Shown: in pieces, positions 1 to 9,142 of the stretch | How the letters are laid out: each line of letters begins with the position of its first letter | Position numbering within the stretch: position 1 is the stretch's first letter | NCBI RefSeq assembly: GCF_018390635.1 | Contig: NZ_JAHBGE010000007.1 | Location: 56,536 to 120,535 of the forward strand | Direction: 5' to 3' | Source: Ancylobacter lacus | GTDB lineage: Bacteria > Pseudomonadota > Alphaproteobacteria > Rhizobiales > Xanthobacteraceae | DNA: 64,000 nt | Notes under the pieces: generated by a model | Told to the model about the DNA's origin: nothing | Database searches by the model: none | Seen by the model: only the letters and a program-made list of their open reading frames with translations | Made by a program: the position numbers and the translations under genes

Positions 1-1167
1 GTCCAGTTCGCGGATATCCGTCCTTGTACCGACCGTCTTCGGGCCAAGCTGGAATTTCGGCTCGGTGACACCGTCCCAGGGATGCAGCCCCCGGGTTTCG
101 TCGCCATAGCTGTACCAGCTATGGGCCACGAATTCCTGCACCTGCTCGGGATCGCGCGGATCGATGGGAAGAACCTCGTCCCAATTGCCGTTGAGGATCA
201 CGCCGCCCGGCAGCTGGTCGGTCTTCTTGTCGCCCGGCACCAGCTCGTAATCGCCGTAGTCCATGACATTGGTGGCCGAGAGCCCGCCGCCATAGAGCCA
301 GTCCTTGTAGAAGGAGGCGATGGCGATGACGTCCGGCACATAGACGTTCTTGGAGAACGCATAGGCCTCGGTCAGGCGCTGATGGACGAAGTTCAGCCGC
401 TCCATGTTCAGCGGAGCACCCGCTGCCATGTTGCCGTCCATGTTGATGGCGCAGGGAACGCCGCCCACCATGTAGTTCGGGTGGGGGTTCTTGCCGCCGA
501 AGATGGTGTGGACCTTCACGATCTCCTTCTGGAAATCGAGTGCCTCCAGATAATGCGCCACCGCCATCAGGTCCGCCTCGGGCGGCAGCTTGTAGGCCGG
601 GTTGTCCCAGTAGCCGTTCTTGAACAGGCCGAGCTGGCCGCTCTCGACGAATTTCTTCAGGCGGTTCTGGATGTCGCGGAAATAACCGGGGCTCGACATC
701 GGATGATCCGGCCCGACCATCTGCTGAAGCTGCGAGGTCGCCTTCGGATCGGCCTTCAGCGCATTGACCGGGTTCACCCAGTCGAGCGCATGCAGGTGGT
801 AGAAATGCACGACATGGTCGTGCCATTGCAGCACCTTCGCCATGATCTCGCGGATCAGGTGGGCATTGTAGGGGATCTTGATGTCCAGCGCGTCCTCCAC
901 AGCGCGCACCGAGGCCAGGGCGTGGCAGCCGGTACAGACGCCGCAGATGCGCTCGACGAAGGCCCAGGCGTCGCGTGGGTCCCGTCCTTTCAGGATCACT
1001 TCCAGTCCGCGCCACATGGTGCCGGTGGAGACGGCATTGCGGATGACGTTGTTGGAATCGACATTCACCTCGCATCGCATGTGCCCCTCAATGCGGGTCA
1101 CAGGGTCCACCACGATGCGCTTGCCGGAGGTGTCGAGGCTGAAGCCGTTCGGTGTCTGGAGGGTCAT
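1..1167 (-). CDS. hupL: Uptake [NiFe]-hydrogenase large subunit HupL (3' end outside window)
   Basis: Catalytic large subunit of a membrane-bound group 1 uptake hydrogenase, which oxidises H2 and feeds electrons through HupS to the quinone pool. The visible 389 codons start at the ATG that overlaps the hupS stop by 4 nt (ATGA). N-terminal features are typical: VTRIEGH near residue 23 (L1-type) and [19 protein letters not shown] near residue 68, which supplies two of the Ni-binding cysteines. The C-terminal DPCxxC and the processed tail lie beyond the window edge, so completeness cannot be judged. It is the last visible gene of the hupSL unit. A cytochrome b (hupC) and the endopeptidase hupD would be expected next. 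Identity is secure from motifs and neighbours. Confidence 0.95.
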   Translation of the reverse strand, partial: MTLQTPNGFSLDTSGKRIVVDPVTRIEGHMRCEVNVDSNNVIRNAVSTGTMWRGLEVILKGRDPRDAWAFVERICGVCTGCHALASVRAVEDALDIKIPYNAHLIREIMAKVLQWHDHVVHFYHLHALDWVNPVNALKADPKATSQLQQMVGPDHPMSSPGYFRDIQNRLKKFVESGQLGLFKNGYWDNPAYKLPPEADLMAVAHYLEALDFQKEIVKVHTIFGGKNPHPNYMVGGVPCAINMDGNMAAGAPLNMERLNFVHQRLTEAYAFSKNVYVPDVIAIASFYKDWLYGGGLSATNVMDYGDYELVPGDKKTDQLPGGVILNGNWDEVLPIDPRDPEQVQEFVAHSWYSYGDETRGLHPWDGVTEPKFQLGPKTVGTRTDIRELD

Positions 1168-2279
1168 GCCGCGTCTCCCGTGCGGCTCGAACCGTTGGAG
1201 CCGTTATCTTCCTTGTGCTGGGCGCGCTTGAGCGCGCTGATCGCGGCATGCACCGCAACCGCGCCACCGACCACACCGGCGGCGGTCAGGCCGACCTTGT
1301 CGGCATTGGCCTCGATGCCGAAGCCGACCCCATGCAGGTCGGTGAGGCGCGCATACCAGGAGCCTCGGTCCCAGAAGCCGTCTTCCGAACAGCCGATGCA
1401 GCCATGGCCGGCCTGGATCGGGAAGGACGTGCCGTCGTTCCAGCGGACGGTGGAGCAGGCATTGTAGGTGGTCGGTCCCTTGCAGCCCACCTTGTAGAGG
1501 CAGTAGCCCTTGCGCGCGCCCTCGTCGTCGAAGGCCTCGACAAACTGCCCGGCGTCGAAATGAGGCCGGCGGTAGCATTTGTCGTGAATGCGCTGGGAAT
1601 AGAACATCTTCGGCCGGCCCTGCCGGTCGAGTTCGGGAATGCGGTCGAAGGTCAGCATGTAGGTGATGACACCGGTCATCACCTCCGCGATGGGCGGACA
1701 GCCCGGCACCTTGATGATCGGCTTGTCGGTGATGACCTCGTGCACGGGCGTCGCCCGCGTCGGGTTCGGCCGCGCCGCCTGCACGCAGCCATGCGAGGCA
1801 CAGGAGCCCCAGGAGATGATCGCCTTGGCGTCCTTCGCCACGAAGCGCAGCTGGTCGAGGAAGGGCTTGCCGCCGACGATGCAGAACATGCCGTCTTCGT
1901 TCAGCGGCGGATTTCCCTCCACCGCGAGGATGTAGTTGCCCTTGTACGTCTCCATCACCTCATGGAGGATCGCTTCCGCCTGGTGGCCAGCGGAGGCCAT
2001 CAGCGTGTCGTCGTAGTCGAGCGAGATCATCGACAGAACGACATCCTTCGCCAGCGGATGCGCCGAGCGGATGAAGCTCTCCGAGCAGCAGGTGCATTCC
2101 AGCCCGTGCAGCCACAGCACCGGCGTGCGCGGCTTGGTCTCCATGGCATGGGCGATCTGCGGCACGAATTCCGGCCCCAGCCCCAGCGCGGCGGCGGTGA
2201 GCGAACAGTACTTCAGGAACGAGCGGCGGGTGATGCCCTGCCGCCGCATCACCTCGTAGAATGTTTCGAGCCCTTGCAT
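1164..2279 (-). CDS. hupS: Uptake [NiFe]-hydrogenase small subunit HupS
   Basis: Electron-transfer small subunit (371 aa) carrying the Fe-S clusters and pairing with HupL. A twin-arginine signal is visible at residues 18-23 (RRSFLK) followed by a hydrophobic stretch and cleavage around AHA, so the folded heterodimer is exported by Tat. The proximal-cluster motif [10 protein letters not shown] follows directly. Further cysteines occur at GSCASHG and in the medial/distal cluster region ([26 protein letters not shown]). A hydrophobic C-terminal helix (about residues 327-350) should anchor it in the membrane. It overlaps hupL by 4 nt, and a sigma-54 promoter lies about 65-80 nt upstream. Confidence 0.96.
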   Translation of the reverse strand: MQGLETFYEVMRRQGITRRSFLKYCSLTAAALGLGPEFVPQIAHAMETKPRTPVLWLHGLECTCCSESFIRSAHPLAKDVVLSMISLDYDDTLMASAGHQAEAILHEVMETYKGNYILAVEGNPPLNEDGMFCIVGGKPFLDQLRFVAKDAKAIISWGSCASHGCVQAARPNPTRATPVHEVITDKPIIKVPGCPPIAEVMTGVITYMLTFDRIPELDRQGRPKMFYSQRIHDKCYRRPHFDAGQFVEAFDDEGARKGYCLYKVGCKGPTTYNACSTVRWNDGTSFPIQAGHGCIGCSEDGFWDRGSWYARLTDLHGVGFGIEANADKVGLTAAGVVGGAVAVHAAISALKRAQHKEDNGSNGSSRTGDAA

Positions 2280-2342
2280 GCGACCTCCCTCCAGATTGTC
2301 GAAGGCCGGGCGCGTCGAGGCGGCCGGCTGGAGAAGATGTCC

Positions 2343-2358
2343 AGCAACGCTCGTGCCA
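2343..2358 (-). promoter_or_regulatory. Sigma-54 (-24/-12) promoter of hupSL
   Basis: Read on the minus strand the site is TGGCACG-agcg-TTGCT, a perfect match to the sigma-54 consensus TGGCACG-N4-TTGC. It sits about 64 nt before the hupS start, in the short hypF-hupS gap. hupSL promoters activated by the enhancer-binding protein HoxA in rhizobia have this design, so I infer control by a HupR/HoxA-type regulator located outside the window. Confidence 0.9.
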
Positions 2359-2379
2359 TCACTAAAAATACAATAAAAA

Positions 2380-2392
2380 CAATGACTTGATC
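2380..2392 (-). promoter_or_regulatory. Putative IHF site upstream of hupSL promoter
   Basis: The minus strand reads gATCAA-gtca-TTG, matching the IHF consensus WATCAANNNNTTR at 12 of 13 positions. It is placed about 22 bp upstream of the -24 element inside an A/T-rich stretch. That is where IHF bends DNA so an upstream activator can touch sigma-54 polymerase. The call rests on sequence match and position. Confidence 0.7.
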
Positions 2393-2441
2393 GAAATTAA
2401 GGGAGCCGCGGCCGGAAGCCGGACATGCGCTTTCCAATGCA

Positions 2442-2462
2442 GGCGGAAAGCTGCTTTCCGCC
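2442..2462. repeat. Perfect 10-bp inverted repeat between hypF and hupS
   Basis: GGCGGAAAGC-t-GCTTTCCGCC is a perfect palindrome with a one-base centre, just after the hypF stop. It lacks a U-tract on either strand, so it is a poor intrinsic terminator. It could be the upstream activator site of the hupSL promoter (about 85-105 bp from the -24 box) or an RNA-stabilising hairpin. A further GCTTTCC half-site lies at 2429-2435. Confidence 0.6.
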
Positions 2463-2465
2463 CGT

Positions 2466-4736
2466 TCAGACCGGCAGGAGCCGCGCCGCCGCGACCGCCG
2501 CCTGACCGAAGGCGAGCCCGCCATCATTGGCCGGCACCTGTTCGGGGAGCAGGACCTCCAGGCCGCCACGCGCGAGCCCCGCGGCGACACTTTCGAGCAG
2601 CAGCGTGTTCTGGAACACGCCGCCGGAGAGCGCGGCCGCGCGGACTCCATGTTCCGCCGCCAGCGACGCCGCGAGGTTGACGAAGACCGCTGCCACGCCC
2701 TCGTGAAAGCGCCGGGCGATCAGCGCGACGTCCGTGCCCGCCGCCCGGTCGGCCAAGGCCGCCCGCCACATCGGCGCGGGATCGATCGCGATCAGGCCGT
2801 TCCTCGTCCGCGTAGCGAAGGGATAGGGCGGCTGCGGATCCGGCGCCGTCTCCGCCGCCGCCTGCAGCGCCATCGCCGCTTGCCCCTCGAAGCCGAGCCG
2901 CGCCGGCGCGAGGCCGAGCAGCGCCGCCATGGCGTCGAACAGCCGGCCGGCGGAACTCGCCAGCGGCGCGTTCAGGCCACGCGCGATCATGATACGCAGC
3001 GTCGCGGCGGGAAGCCCCTCGAACAGGTCGCCGGGCGTTTCGTCCGGGCCGAGCACGGCATCGAGATGGGCCAGCAGCACGCGCCACGGCTCACGGCTCG
3101 CCGCGTCTCCCCCGGCCAGCGGGATCGGCTGCAGGCCCGCGAGCCGCCGGCTGCCGCGATAGTCGCAGAGCAGGATTTCCGCGCCCCAGATCGCGCCGTC
3201 CTCGCCGAGCCCCAGCCCGTCGAGCGCCACCCCGATCACGCGGCCGCCGTCGAGCGGCCAACCGTGCTCCGCCATGGTCGCGGCGATATGGGCGTGATGG
3301 TGCTGGATGGCGATCAGCGGCAGGCCCCGCTCGGCGGCCATCTCCGCACCGATCCGGCTGGGGCGGTAGCCGGGGTGCAGGTCGATGGCGATGGCGGCGG
3401 GCTGGTGCGCAAACAGGGCCGCGTGATCGGCCAGTGCCCGTTCGAACTCGTCCTGCGTCGCCGGCTCCTCAAGATCGCCGAGATGATGGGAGAGCAGCGA
3501 CTTCCCGCCGAGGGTGAGGCATATGGCGCTCTTCAGGTCGCCACCCATCGCCAGCACGGGCGGGGCGCTGGCGAAGCCGGACGGCAGATCACGAGGGACA
3601 GGCGCCAGTCCGCGTCCGCGTCGCATCACCTGCAGACGGCCGGCAGCGACCTGCACGACGCTGTCATCGAGCCGCCGAGCGATGGGACGGTCATGGGTGA
3701 GGAAGGCGTCGACGATGCCCGCCAGGCCGGACAAGGCGTCAGCGTCGCGAAAGATCTGCGGCTCGCTGGAACGGTTGCCGCTCGTCATGACCAGCGGCCG
3801 GCCCATGGCCTCCATCAGCCGGTGATGCAGCGGCGTATAGGGCAGCATCGCGCCGAGCCGGTTCTGGCCGGGGGCGACCGAGGGCGCGATCGCGGCACCA
3901 GGGTGCATCCGCAGCAGCACGATGGGAGCGGAGGGCCGGGCAAGGGCGGCATGCTCGGCCGCGCTCACCTCGCACAGCGCCTCCAGCATGGCGCGATCGC
4001 GGACCATGACGGCCAGCGGCTTTGCGGGACGGGACTTGCGGGCGCGCAGCTCCGCCACGCTTGCCGCGTTGGTGGCGTCGCAGGCTATGTGAAAACCGCC
4101 AATGCCCTTGATGGCGAGAATCTCACCACGCTCCAGCCGGGCCGCCGCGGCGAGAATGGGATCGTCGTCACCGTCCGGCACGAGGCGAGGCCCGCAGGCG
4201 GGACAGGCGATGGGCTGGGCGTGGAAACGCCGGTCGGCGGGGTTTTCGTATTCCGCCCGGCAGTCCGGACACATCGCGAAACCGCGCATGGTGGTGGTGG
4301 CGCGATCATAGGGCAGCCCCTCGACGATGGAGAAGCGCGGTCCGCAATCGGTGCAGTTGGTGAAGGCGTAGCGATGGCGGCGGGCGTCAGGATCGCGCAT
4401 CTCGGCGAGGCAGGCGGGGCAGGTCGCGATATCCGCCACCACGCCGACGGACACCGTGCCCGGAGCGCTCGCGGCTATGGCAAAGCCGTGCCCCGCGAAA
4501 GGCCGGACGATCTCGCGGCTGACGCTGTCAACCTGTGCGAGCGGCGGGGCTTCCGCCCTCAGCGCGTGGACCAGCGCCTCCAGCGCCGCCGGTGTGCCCG
4601 ACGCCACGATGACGACGGCATCACCGCGATTGCTGACCGCGCCGTCAATTCCAAGGCGCTGCGCCAGCCGCCACACGAAGGGACGAAAACCCACGCCCTG
4701 CACGACGCCGCGGACGATGATCTCCTCGGTGGGCAT
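2466..4736 (-). CDS. hypF: Hydrogenase maturation carbamoyltransferase HypF
   Basis: Makes the CN ligands of the NiFe active site from carbamoyl phosphate, passing the carbamoyl group to the C-terminal cysteine of HypE. The 756 aa show the full family architecture. An acylphosphatase domain at the N-terminus carries VVQGVGFRPFVW. Four CxxC zinc-finger pairs follow between about residues 108 and 190 (CPAC, CTDC, CPDC, CPAC), then a YrdC-like domain and a Kae1-like C-terminal domain with HHHAHIAA. The start is taken at MPTEEII, 8 nt after the hupV stop. The frame remains open upstream, but only as the antisense-like shadow of hupV. Its place between hupV and hupS matches R. capsulatus. Confidence 0.96.
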   Translation of the reverse strand: MPTEEIIVRGVVQGVGFRPFVWRLAQRLGIDGAVSNRGDAVVIVASGTPAALEALVHALRAEAPPLAQVDSVSREIVRPFAGHGFAIAASAPGTVSVGVVADIATCPACLAEMRDPDARRHRYAFTNCTDCGPRFSIVEGLPYDRATTTMRGFAMCPDCRAEYENPADRRFHAQPIACPACGPRLVPDGDDDPILAAAARLERGEILAIKGIGGFHIACDATNAASVAELRARKSRPAKPLAVMVRDRAMLEALCEVSAAEHAALARPSAPIVLLRMHPGAAIAPSVAPGQNRLGAMLPYTPLHHRLMEAMGRPLVMTSGNRSSEPQIFRDADALSGLAGIVDAFLTHDRPIARRLDDSVVQVAAGRLQVMRRGRGLAPVPRDLPSGFASAPPVLAMGGDLKSAICLTLGGKSLLSHHLGDLEEPATQDEFERALADHAALFAHQPAAIAIDLHPGYRPSRIGAEMAAERGLPLIAIQHHHAHIAATMAEHGWPLDGGRVIGVALDGLGLGEDGAIWGAEILLCDYRGSRRLAGLQPIPLAGGDAASREPWRVLLAHLDAVLGPDETPGDLFEGLPAATLRIMIARGLNAPLASSAGRLFDAMAALLGLAPARLGFEGQAAMALQAAAETAPDPQPPYPFATRTRNGLIAIDPAPMWRAALADRAAGTDVALIARRFHEGVAAVFVNLAASLAAEHGVRAAALSGGVFQNTLLLESVAAGLARGGLEVLLPEQVPANDGGLAFGQAAVAAARLLPV

Positions 4737-4744
4737 GTCGTCGC

Positions 4745-6217
4745 TCAATGCACCGTGCAGACCATGCAGGGATCGAAGGAGCGCACGATGTGCTGCACCG
4801 CCACCGGCGTCGACTCGCCCGGCCGGATCGGCGCGCCGACCAGCGCGAGTTCGAGCGGCCCCGGCACCCCGGCCGCGTCGCGCGGGGAGAAATTCCAGGT
4901 GGTCGGCGCGATGATCTGATAGCCGGCGATGCGGCCATTCTCCACCCGCAGCCAATGGCCCAGCGCGCCGCGGGCGGCCTCGGTGAGGCCCGCCGCGCGG
5001 CCGTGGCCCGGCATGGACCCTTGTGCGCACCAGCGTTCGCCGGGCCGCAGGGCATGGACCCAGCCTTCCATGGCGATCAAGGTTCGCGCCGTCTCCACCA
5101 GCCGGGCCACCACCCGCGCCTGTACGCTGCCTCCGGCGCGCCGCACCATGTCGCGGATCAGCGGATGGCCGTCGACGATCTGCCGGGCGACGGCGCCGGT
5201 CTCGAACGGAAGGCCGCCGAGCCGCGGCGCCTTGCACCAGCTGTAACCGGTGTCGTCCTCGGCATCGGGAAAGGTCGAGCCGTCGAAGGGATGATGCGGC
5301 CGCGTGCGACCCTCCATCCGCGCGTTGGTGTGATCCTCCGCAATGGCCGAGGTGTCCACGTCCCCCAGCCCCTCCCCGGTGAAGATGCCGCGCGCGTAGA
5401 GGGGGGCTTCCGTGCCGGGATAGGCGCCATAGCTGAGATAACGGTCATAGGCGCGGCCGAGACTGTCCAGCGCGAGGTCCGCGGCGATCTCGAGGAACAG
5501 CCGAAAGTCGCCCTCCGGCCCCGTTGCGCGCCAGCGCTCAAGCGCGGCGACGGAGTCCAGCTCGGCGACACGCTCCAGCTTCGCGCCGAAGAGCCGCTCC
5601 TCCAGGGCGCCACGCACCGCCCGCAGCGTCGCCGCGAGCCGCATCTTGTCCCGCGAATCCGCCCCGCGCGTCACCCCGCCGGGCTGGATCGCCAGCGTGT
5701 GCGGCCAGCGTCCGGCGAGCAGGCCCAGAATGTGCAGCAGCGTCGTGCGGGTCTCCAGGGCCGCGCGCACCGCCGTGCCCCGCGCCGCCTTGAAGCGCGC
5801 CTCGGCGCGCGGAAACCATGGCCGGTCGGCATAGAGCGCGCGGGCGAAGTCCGGCATGAAGAAGACGTGGAAATGGCTGAGGTGGTCCGCGACATTCTCG
5901 GTCGCGACCAGCAGGTTGGTCGCCACCCGCCCGTTTTCGGTCGGCGCCAGCCCCTGCACGCCGGCCAGCGCCAGCGCGGCCGCATGCGATTGCGATACCG
6001 AGCAGATGCCGCAGATGCGCGGGGCGATCACCAGCGCGTCGCGCGGATCACGTCCTTCCAACAGGCGCTCGAAGCCGCGGAACAGCGGCGAGGACACGAA
6101 GGCCGCCTCGACCCTGCCTTGCGCCGCCTCCAGCCGCACTTCCAGGTCGCCCTCGACCCGGTTGAACGGACCGACGACGAGGCGGGTCGTGCCCTCCGGC
6201 GCGCTGTTCGCGCTCAT
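4745..6217 (-). CDS. hupV: Regulatory (H2-sensing) hydrogenase large subunit HupV
   Basis: Large subunit (490 aa) of the cytosolic H2 sensor that works with HupU and the kinase HupT. N-terminal GPFNRVEGD and RICGICSVSQSHAA are the L1/L0-type motifs around the Ni-Fe site. The protein ends exactly at DPCMVCTVH, with no residues after the final His. This is the known hallmark of sensory hydrogenases, which need no C-terminal endopeptidase, unlike HupL. The start overlaps the hupU stop by 4 nt (ATGA). It should be activated by the general Hyp machinery, including HypF encoded next to it. Confidence 0.95.
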   Translation of the reverse strand: MSANSAPEGTTRLVVGPFNRVEGDLEVRLEAAQGRVEAAFVSSPLFRGFERLLEGRDPRDALVIAPRICGICSVSQSHAAALALAGVQGLAPTENGRVATNLLVATENVADHLSHFHVFFMPDFARALYADRPWFPRAEARFKAARGTAVRAALETRTTLLHILGLLAGRWPHTLAIQPGGVTRGADSRDKMRLAATLRAVRGALEERLFGAKLERVAELDSVAALERWRATGPEGDFRLFLEIAADLALDSLGRAYDRYLSYGAYPGTEAPLYARGIFTGEGLGDVDTSAIAEDHTNARMEGRTRPHHPFDGSTFPDAEDDTGYSWCKAPRLGGLPFETGAVARQIVDGHPLIRDMVRRAGGSVQARVVARLVETARTLIAMEGWVHALRPGERWCAQGSMPGHGRAAGLTEAARGALGHWLRVENGRIAGYQIIAPTTWNFSPRDAAGVPGPLELALVGAPIRPGESTPVAVQHIVRSFDPCMVCTVH

Positions 6218-7221
6218 CGGCGCTTGATGTCGCGCACGGCCGGCGGCACCACCACATGGTCGCTGGTCGCGTTCAGCCGCAACCGCTCGGGTGTGGCCGC
6301 CTTGGCCAGCGAGGACAGCGCGACGAACCAGGCCTTCGGCATGTCGGTGGGCAGGCCGACAGGGATGCCGGCGATCTTCGGCGTCTCGACGAAGGCGTGG
6401 CCCGGCTCCTCGAATTCCGGCGCGGTACAGTTGATGCAGGCGTAGCCGCCGCGTGTGCAGGAGCCCTCCCCGTTCCACAGCCGCGTGTTGCAGTCGCCGT
6501 GGGCCTGGGTGCCGAGGCAGCCGAGATGCTCCATCATGCAGCCGAGATCGGACATCTTCTCCGCGCTCGCCTTGTACTCGTAGTACTCGTTGCGCGGGCA
6601 GCCATGATGGACGAGGTGGTCGGCGTAGAACCGCGGACGCCGGTAGACATCGAGATCGCCCGCATCCAGCAGGCCGCTGGCGAGCAGCATCAGCGTCTCC
6701 GTCACCCAGTTCGGGTGCGTCGGACAGCCGGCGACATTGATGACCGGCATGCCGGAACGCGAGCGATACGCGGCGCCCAGCGCCCCGCCCTCGCGACGCC
6801 CGTCATATTGCAGCCCGCAGGCATCGGTCGGATTGATGCCGGCGGCGGTGACGCCGCCATAGGCGGCGCAGGTGCCGACCGCGACGACGTTGTGCGCCAC
6901 GGCGGCCAGACGACGCACCCAGTCGATGGTCGGGACGCCGGTGCCGGCGAGGATATGGAAGCGTCCGCTATTGTTCGGCCCCCGCAGCATCGCCCCCTCG
7001 ACGCACAGCGCATCGAGCCGGATGTCGCCGGCAAGGACGCGCTCGAACACCGCAAGCGCCTCCGCTCCCGTCTCTTCGGAGAGCGTCGGGTGCCAGAGCA
7101 TTCTGATGTCGGCGCTTTCCAGCGTGGTCGCGAGGTCGGGCGCCTCGGCGCACAGCATCGACATGGTGCAGCCGCCGCAGCCGCCCGACTGAATCCACAG
7201 CACGTTGAAACCGTCCGACAT
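6214..7221 (-). CDS. hupU: Regulatory (H2-sensing) hydrogenase small subunit HupU
   Basis: Fe-S small subunit (335 aa) of the H2 sensor. It starts MSDGFNVLWIQSGGCGGC with no twin-arginine signal and has no C-terminal membrane anchor, in contrast to HupS, so it stays in the cytoplasm. Cluster ligands are visible as SGGCGGC, VGTCAAYGG, AGCPTHP and a C-terminal set in HGCPRNEYYE, GCMMEHLGCLG, CNTRLW and YACINCTAP. It lies 4 nt downstream of hupT and overlaps hupV by 4 nt, so kinase and sensor are made together. Confidence 0.95.
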   Translation of the reverse strand: MSDGFNVLWIQSGGCGGCTMSMLCAEAPDLATTLESADIRMLWHPTLSEETGAEALAVFERVLAGDIRLDALCVEGAMLRGPNNSGRFHILAGTGVPTIDWVRRLAAVAHNVVAVGTCAAYGGVTAAGINPTDACGLQYDGRREGGALGAAYRSRSGMPVINVAGCPTHPNWVTETLMLLASGLLDAGDLDVYRRPRFYADHLVHHGCPRNEYYEYKASAEKMSDLGCMMEHLGCLGTQAHGDCNTRLWNGEGSCTRGGYACINCTAPEFEEPGHAFVETPKIAGIPVGLPTDMPKAWFVALSSLAKAATPERLRLNATSDHVVVPPAVRDIKRR

Positions 7222-7225
7222 CGGC

Positions 7226-8593
7226 CTACCCTCCCTGCGCCGCCGGCAGGGTCAGCGTCATGACCGCCCCGCCTTCGGGATGGTTCCCCGCCTCCAGCGT
7301 GCCGCCATGCTCCTGCACGATGCGGTAGCTTATCGACAGGCCAAGCCCGGTGCCCTTGCCAACCGGCTTGGTGGTGAAGAACGGGTCGAAGATGCGCGAA
7401 GCCATGTCGGCGGCGATGCCCGATCCCGTGTCGCGCAGGCTCAGCACGATATGCCCGTCCGCCGCGCGGCCCGTTATGTCGAGCCGGCGGCGCGGCTGGC
7501 CCTCCATGGCATCGAGCGCGTTCTGCACCAGGTTCATCATCACCTGGTGGATCTGACCGGAATGGCCGATGGCGGCGAGCCCGTCCGGGATGTCGATCCG
7601 CGCCTCGATCTCCGGCGACTGCCCCTTGACCACCCAGTCGAGCGCCGAGCGCGCGAGCGGGGCGATATCGAAGGCATCGGCCGACGGCCGTTGCTCCGAC
7701 GAGAAGCGCCGCAGGTCCGCGACGATGTCGCGCACGCGCTCGGCGCCTTCCAGCATGCCGTCCAGCGTGCCGCCGATATCGGCGAGCGTCTTGTCGATCT
7801 TCAGTTCCGCGCGCAGTTCGGCCAGCGCCGGAGCGGGCCGGCCGGCATGCACCGCGGCGAGATAGGCGGTCAGCCGGTCGCTGTAGCGCTGCAGCGTGTG
7901 GGCATTGCCGTAGACGAAGGAGATCGGGTTGTTCAGCTCATGGGCAACACCGGCGACGAGGCGGCCGAGCGAGGCCATCTTCTCGGAATGGATGAGCTGT
8001 TGCTGCGCCTGCTTCAGCCGGTCATGCGCGGAGGCGAGGTCGCTATAGGCCTTGCGCAGTTCGCCGATCGGCCGGCCGACCAGCACGATGCCCACCGGCC
8101 GGCCGCGCGCATCGAAACGCACCGCGCCGTTCACCGAGACCGGGAGTGCGCCGGCCGGCGTGGAGAAGGTCAGTTCGCGGTCACTGATGCGCTCGCGCCG
8201 GTCGATGATGGCGCGGATGTCATCGAACGAGGTAGGCGAATCCGCCGCCAGCAGGTCGCGCAGAGCGAGCCGGCTCAGATCGCTCAGCGGGCGCTGAAAG
8301 GCACGCTCGGCGGCCAGGTTCACCTGCTCGATCCGGCCTGCGAGGTCGCAGGCGATCAGCACGTCGGTCATGGACGACATCAGCCCGGCAATGAAGATCT
8401 GCGCTTCCTCGAGCTCGGCGTTCTTCCGCTCGAGCGCGACCTGCTGGGCGACGAGTTCGGCGTAGGTCTCGTCCATCTTCTGGATGACGGCGATCCACGC
8501 CTCGTCCGTCTGGCCGACGAACGGCGCGATCGGCCCCCCGTTCGGCAGAGCCAAATCCCGCTCTGTTTGCGCGCCCTTGGATTGTTTGGACAT
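7226..8593 (-). CDS. hupT: Hydrogenase-regulating histidine kinase HupT
   Basis: Soluble PAS-containing sensor kinase (455 aa, close to R. capsulatus HupT). A coiled-coil stretch (residues about 38-65) leads into a PAS domain (about 66-175). The HisKA domain has the phospho-acceptor His218 in VAGVAHELNNP, followed by an HATPase domain with N-box NLVQNALDAM and the G-boxes DTGSGI and GKGTGLGLS. No transmembrane segment is seen. In the known system HupT exchanges signals with HupUV and phosphorylates the response regulator HupR, which is not in this window. It heads the hupTUV-hypF unit. Confidence 0.93.
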   Translation of the reverse strand: MSKQSKGAQTERDLALPNGGPIAPFVGQTDEAWIAVIQKMDETYAELVAQQVALERKNAELEEAQIFIAGLMSSMTDVLIACDLAGRIEQVNLAAERAFQRPLSDLSRLALRDLLAADSPTSFDDIRAIIDRRERISDRELTFSTPAGALPVSVNGAVRFDARGRPVGIVLVGRPIGELRKAYSDLASAHDRLKQAQQQLIHSEKMASLGRLVAGVAHELNNPISFVYGNAHTLQRYSDRLTAYLAAVHAGRPAPALAELRAELKIDKTLADIGGTLDGMLEGAERVRDIVADLRRFSSEQRPSADAFDIAPLARSALDWVVKGQSPEIEARIDIPDGLAAIGHSGQIHQVMMNLVQNALDAMEGQPRRRLDITGRAADGHIVLSLRDTGSGIAADMASRIFDPFFTTKPVGKGTGLGLSISYRIVQEHGGTLEAGNHPEGGAVMTLTLPAAQGG

Positions 8594-9142
8594 GCCATCT
8601 TCAATGTCGCTGACGACGCGACACTAGAACGAGCCCGCCGGGTTCGGCAACGCCGGCAGGCGGCACCGCCGGCTGATCGTCGACAGAACCCGGGACCGGC
8701 CTCGATATGCCCGCGCGGCACCCTTCAGCTGCGAGGATGCCGTGATCGGGGGGCGCCCCTCGACGAGAATGGCCGGCCCCGACTCCTTATCGGGCCCATG
8801 CACATCGAAACGTCGACGTCTTTTCAGATATTGCTCGATCTATGATAGAATTGCCTTCATTCGGAGCAAATATTCAATTATTTTATATTGCAATTCTTAT
8901 GAAGAATGATGTATTCATTCCATCATATTCAGCACATATGGAAGATGCTGCGGTCATTCGTTGAAAAGTAGCCATTAAAACAAGATGTTATCTGTACGAT
9001 GCTCAATATAAATATCAATAGAATATAAAATCTTGTTTCGCGGGAGAAATTTACGAATAGCCCTTCAGGACGGACGTCCGCGGGACGATCCGTGAAAGAA
9101 TGTGCGCGCCGCGCCTGTGAACTCATCTGAGGACAGCACAAG
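8594..9142. other. Long intergenic region between hupT and the export operon, with AT-rich block
   Basis: About 550 bp between divergent units. 8594-8800 is GC-rich and shows no convincing gene. 8810-9060 is strikingly A/T-rich compared with everything around it. It contains several short palindromes, for example ATTCTT-atg-AAGAAT at 8893-8907, and a GAATGATG/CATCATaTTC pair at about 8905-8930. It probably holds the promoters of hupT (leftward) and of the HlyD operon (rightward), and possibly an H-NS-like or regulator target. I could not assign -35/-10 boxes reliably. Confidence 0.5.

Noticed and set aside
119..1075. 318-codon minus-strand frame inside hupL
   Set aside because: An out-of-frame reading of hupL; the true frame starts at 1167 and stays open to the window edge.
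82..2390. Long plus-strand frames opposite hupL and hupS
   Set aside because: Shadows of unmistakable hydrogenase genes; no motifs of their own.
4737..5237. Upstream extension of HypF to 923 aa
   Set aside because: The extension overlaps hupV and lacks homology; the acylphosphatase domain starts at MPTEEIIVRG.
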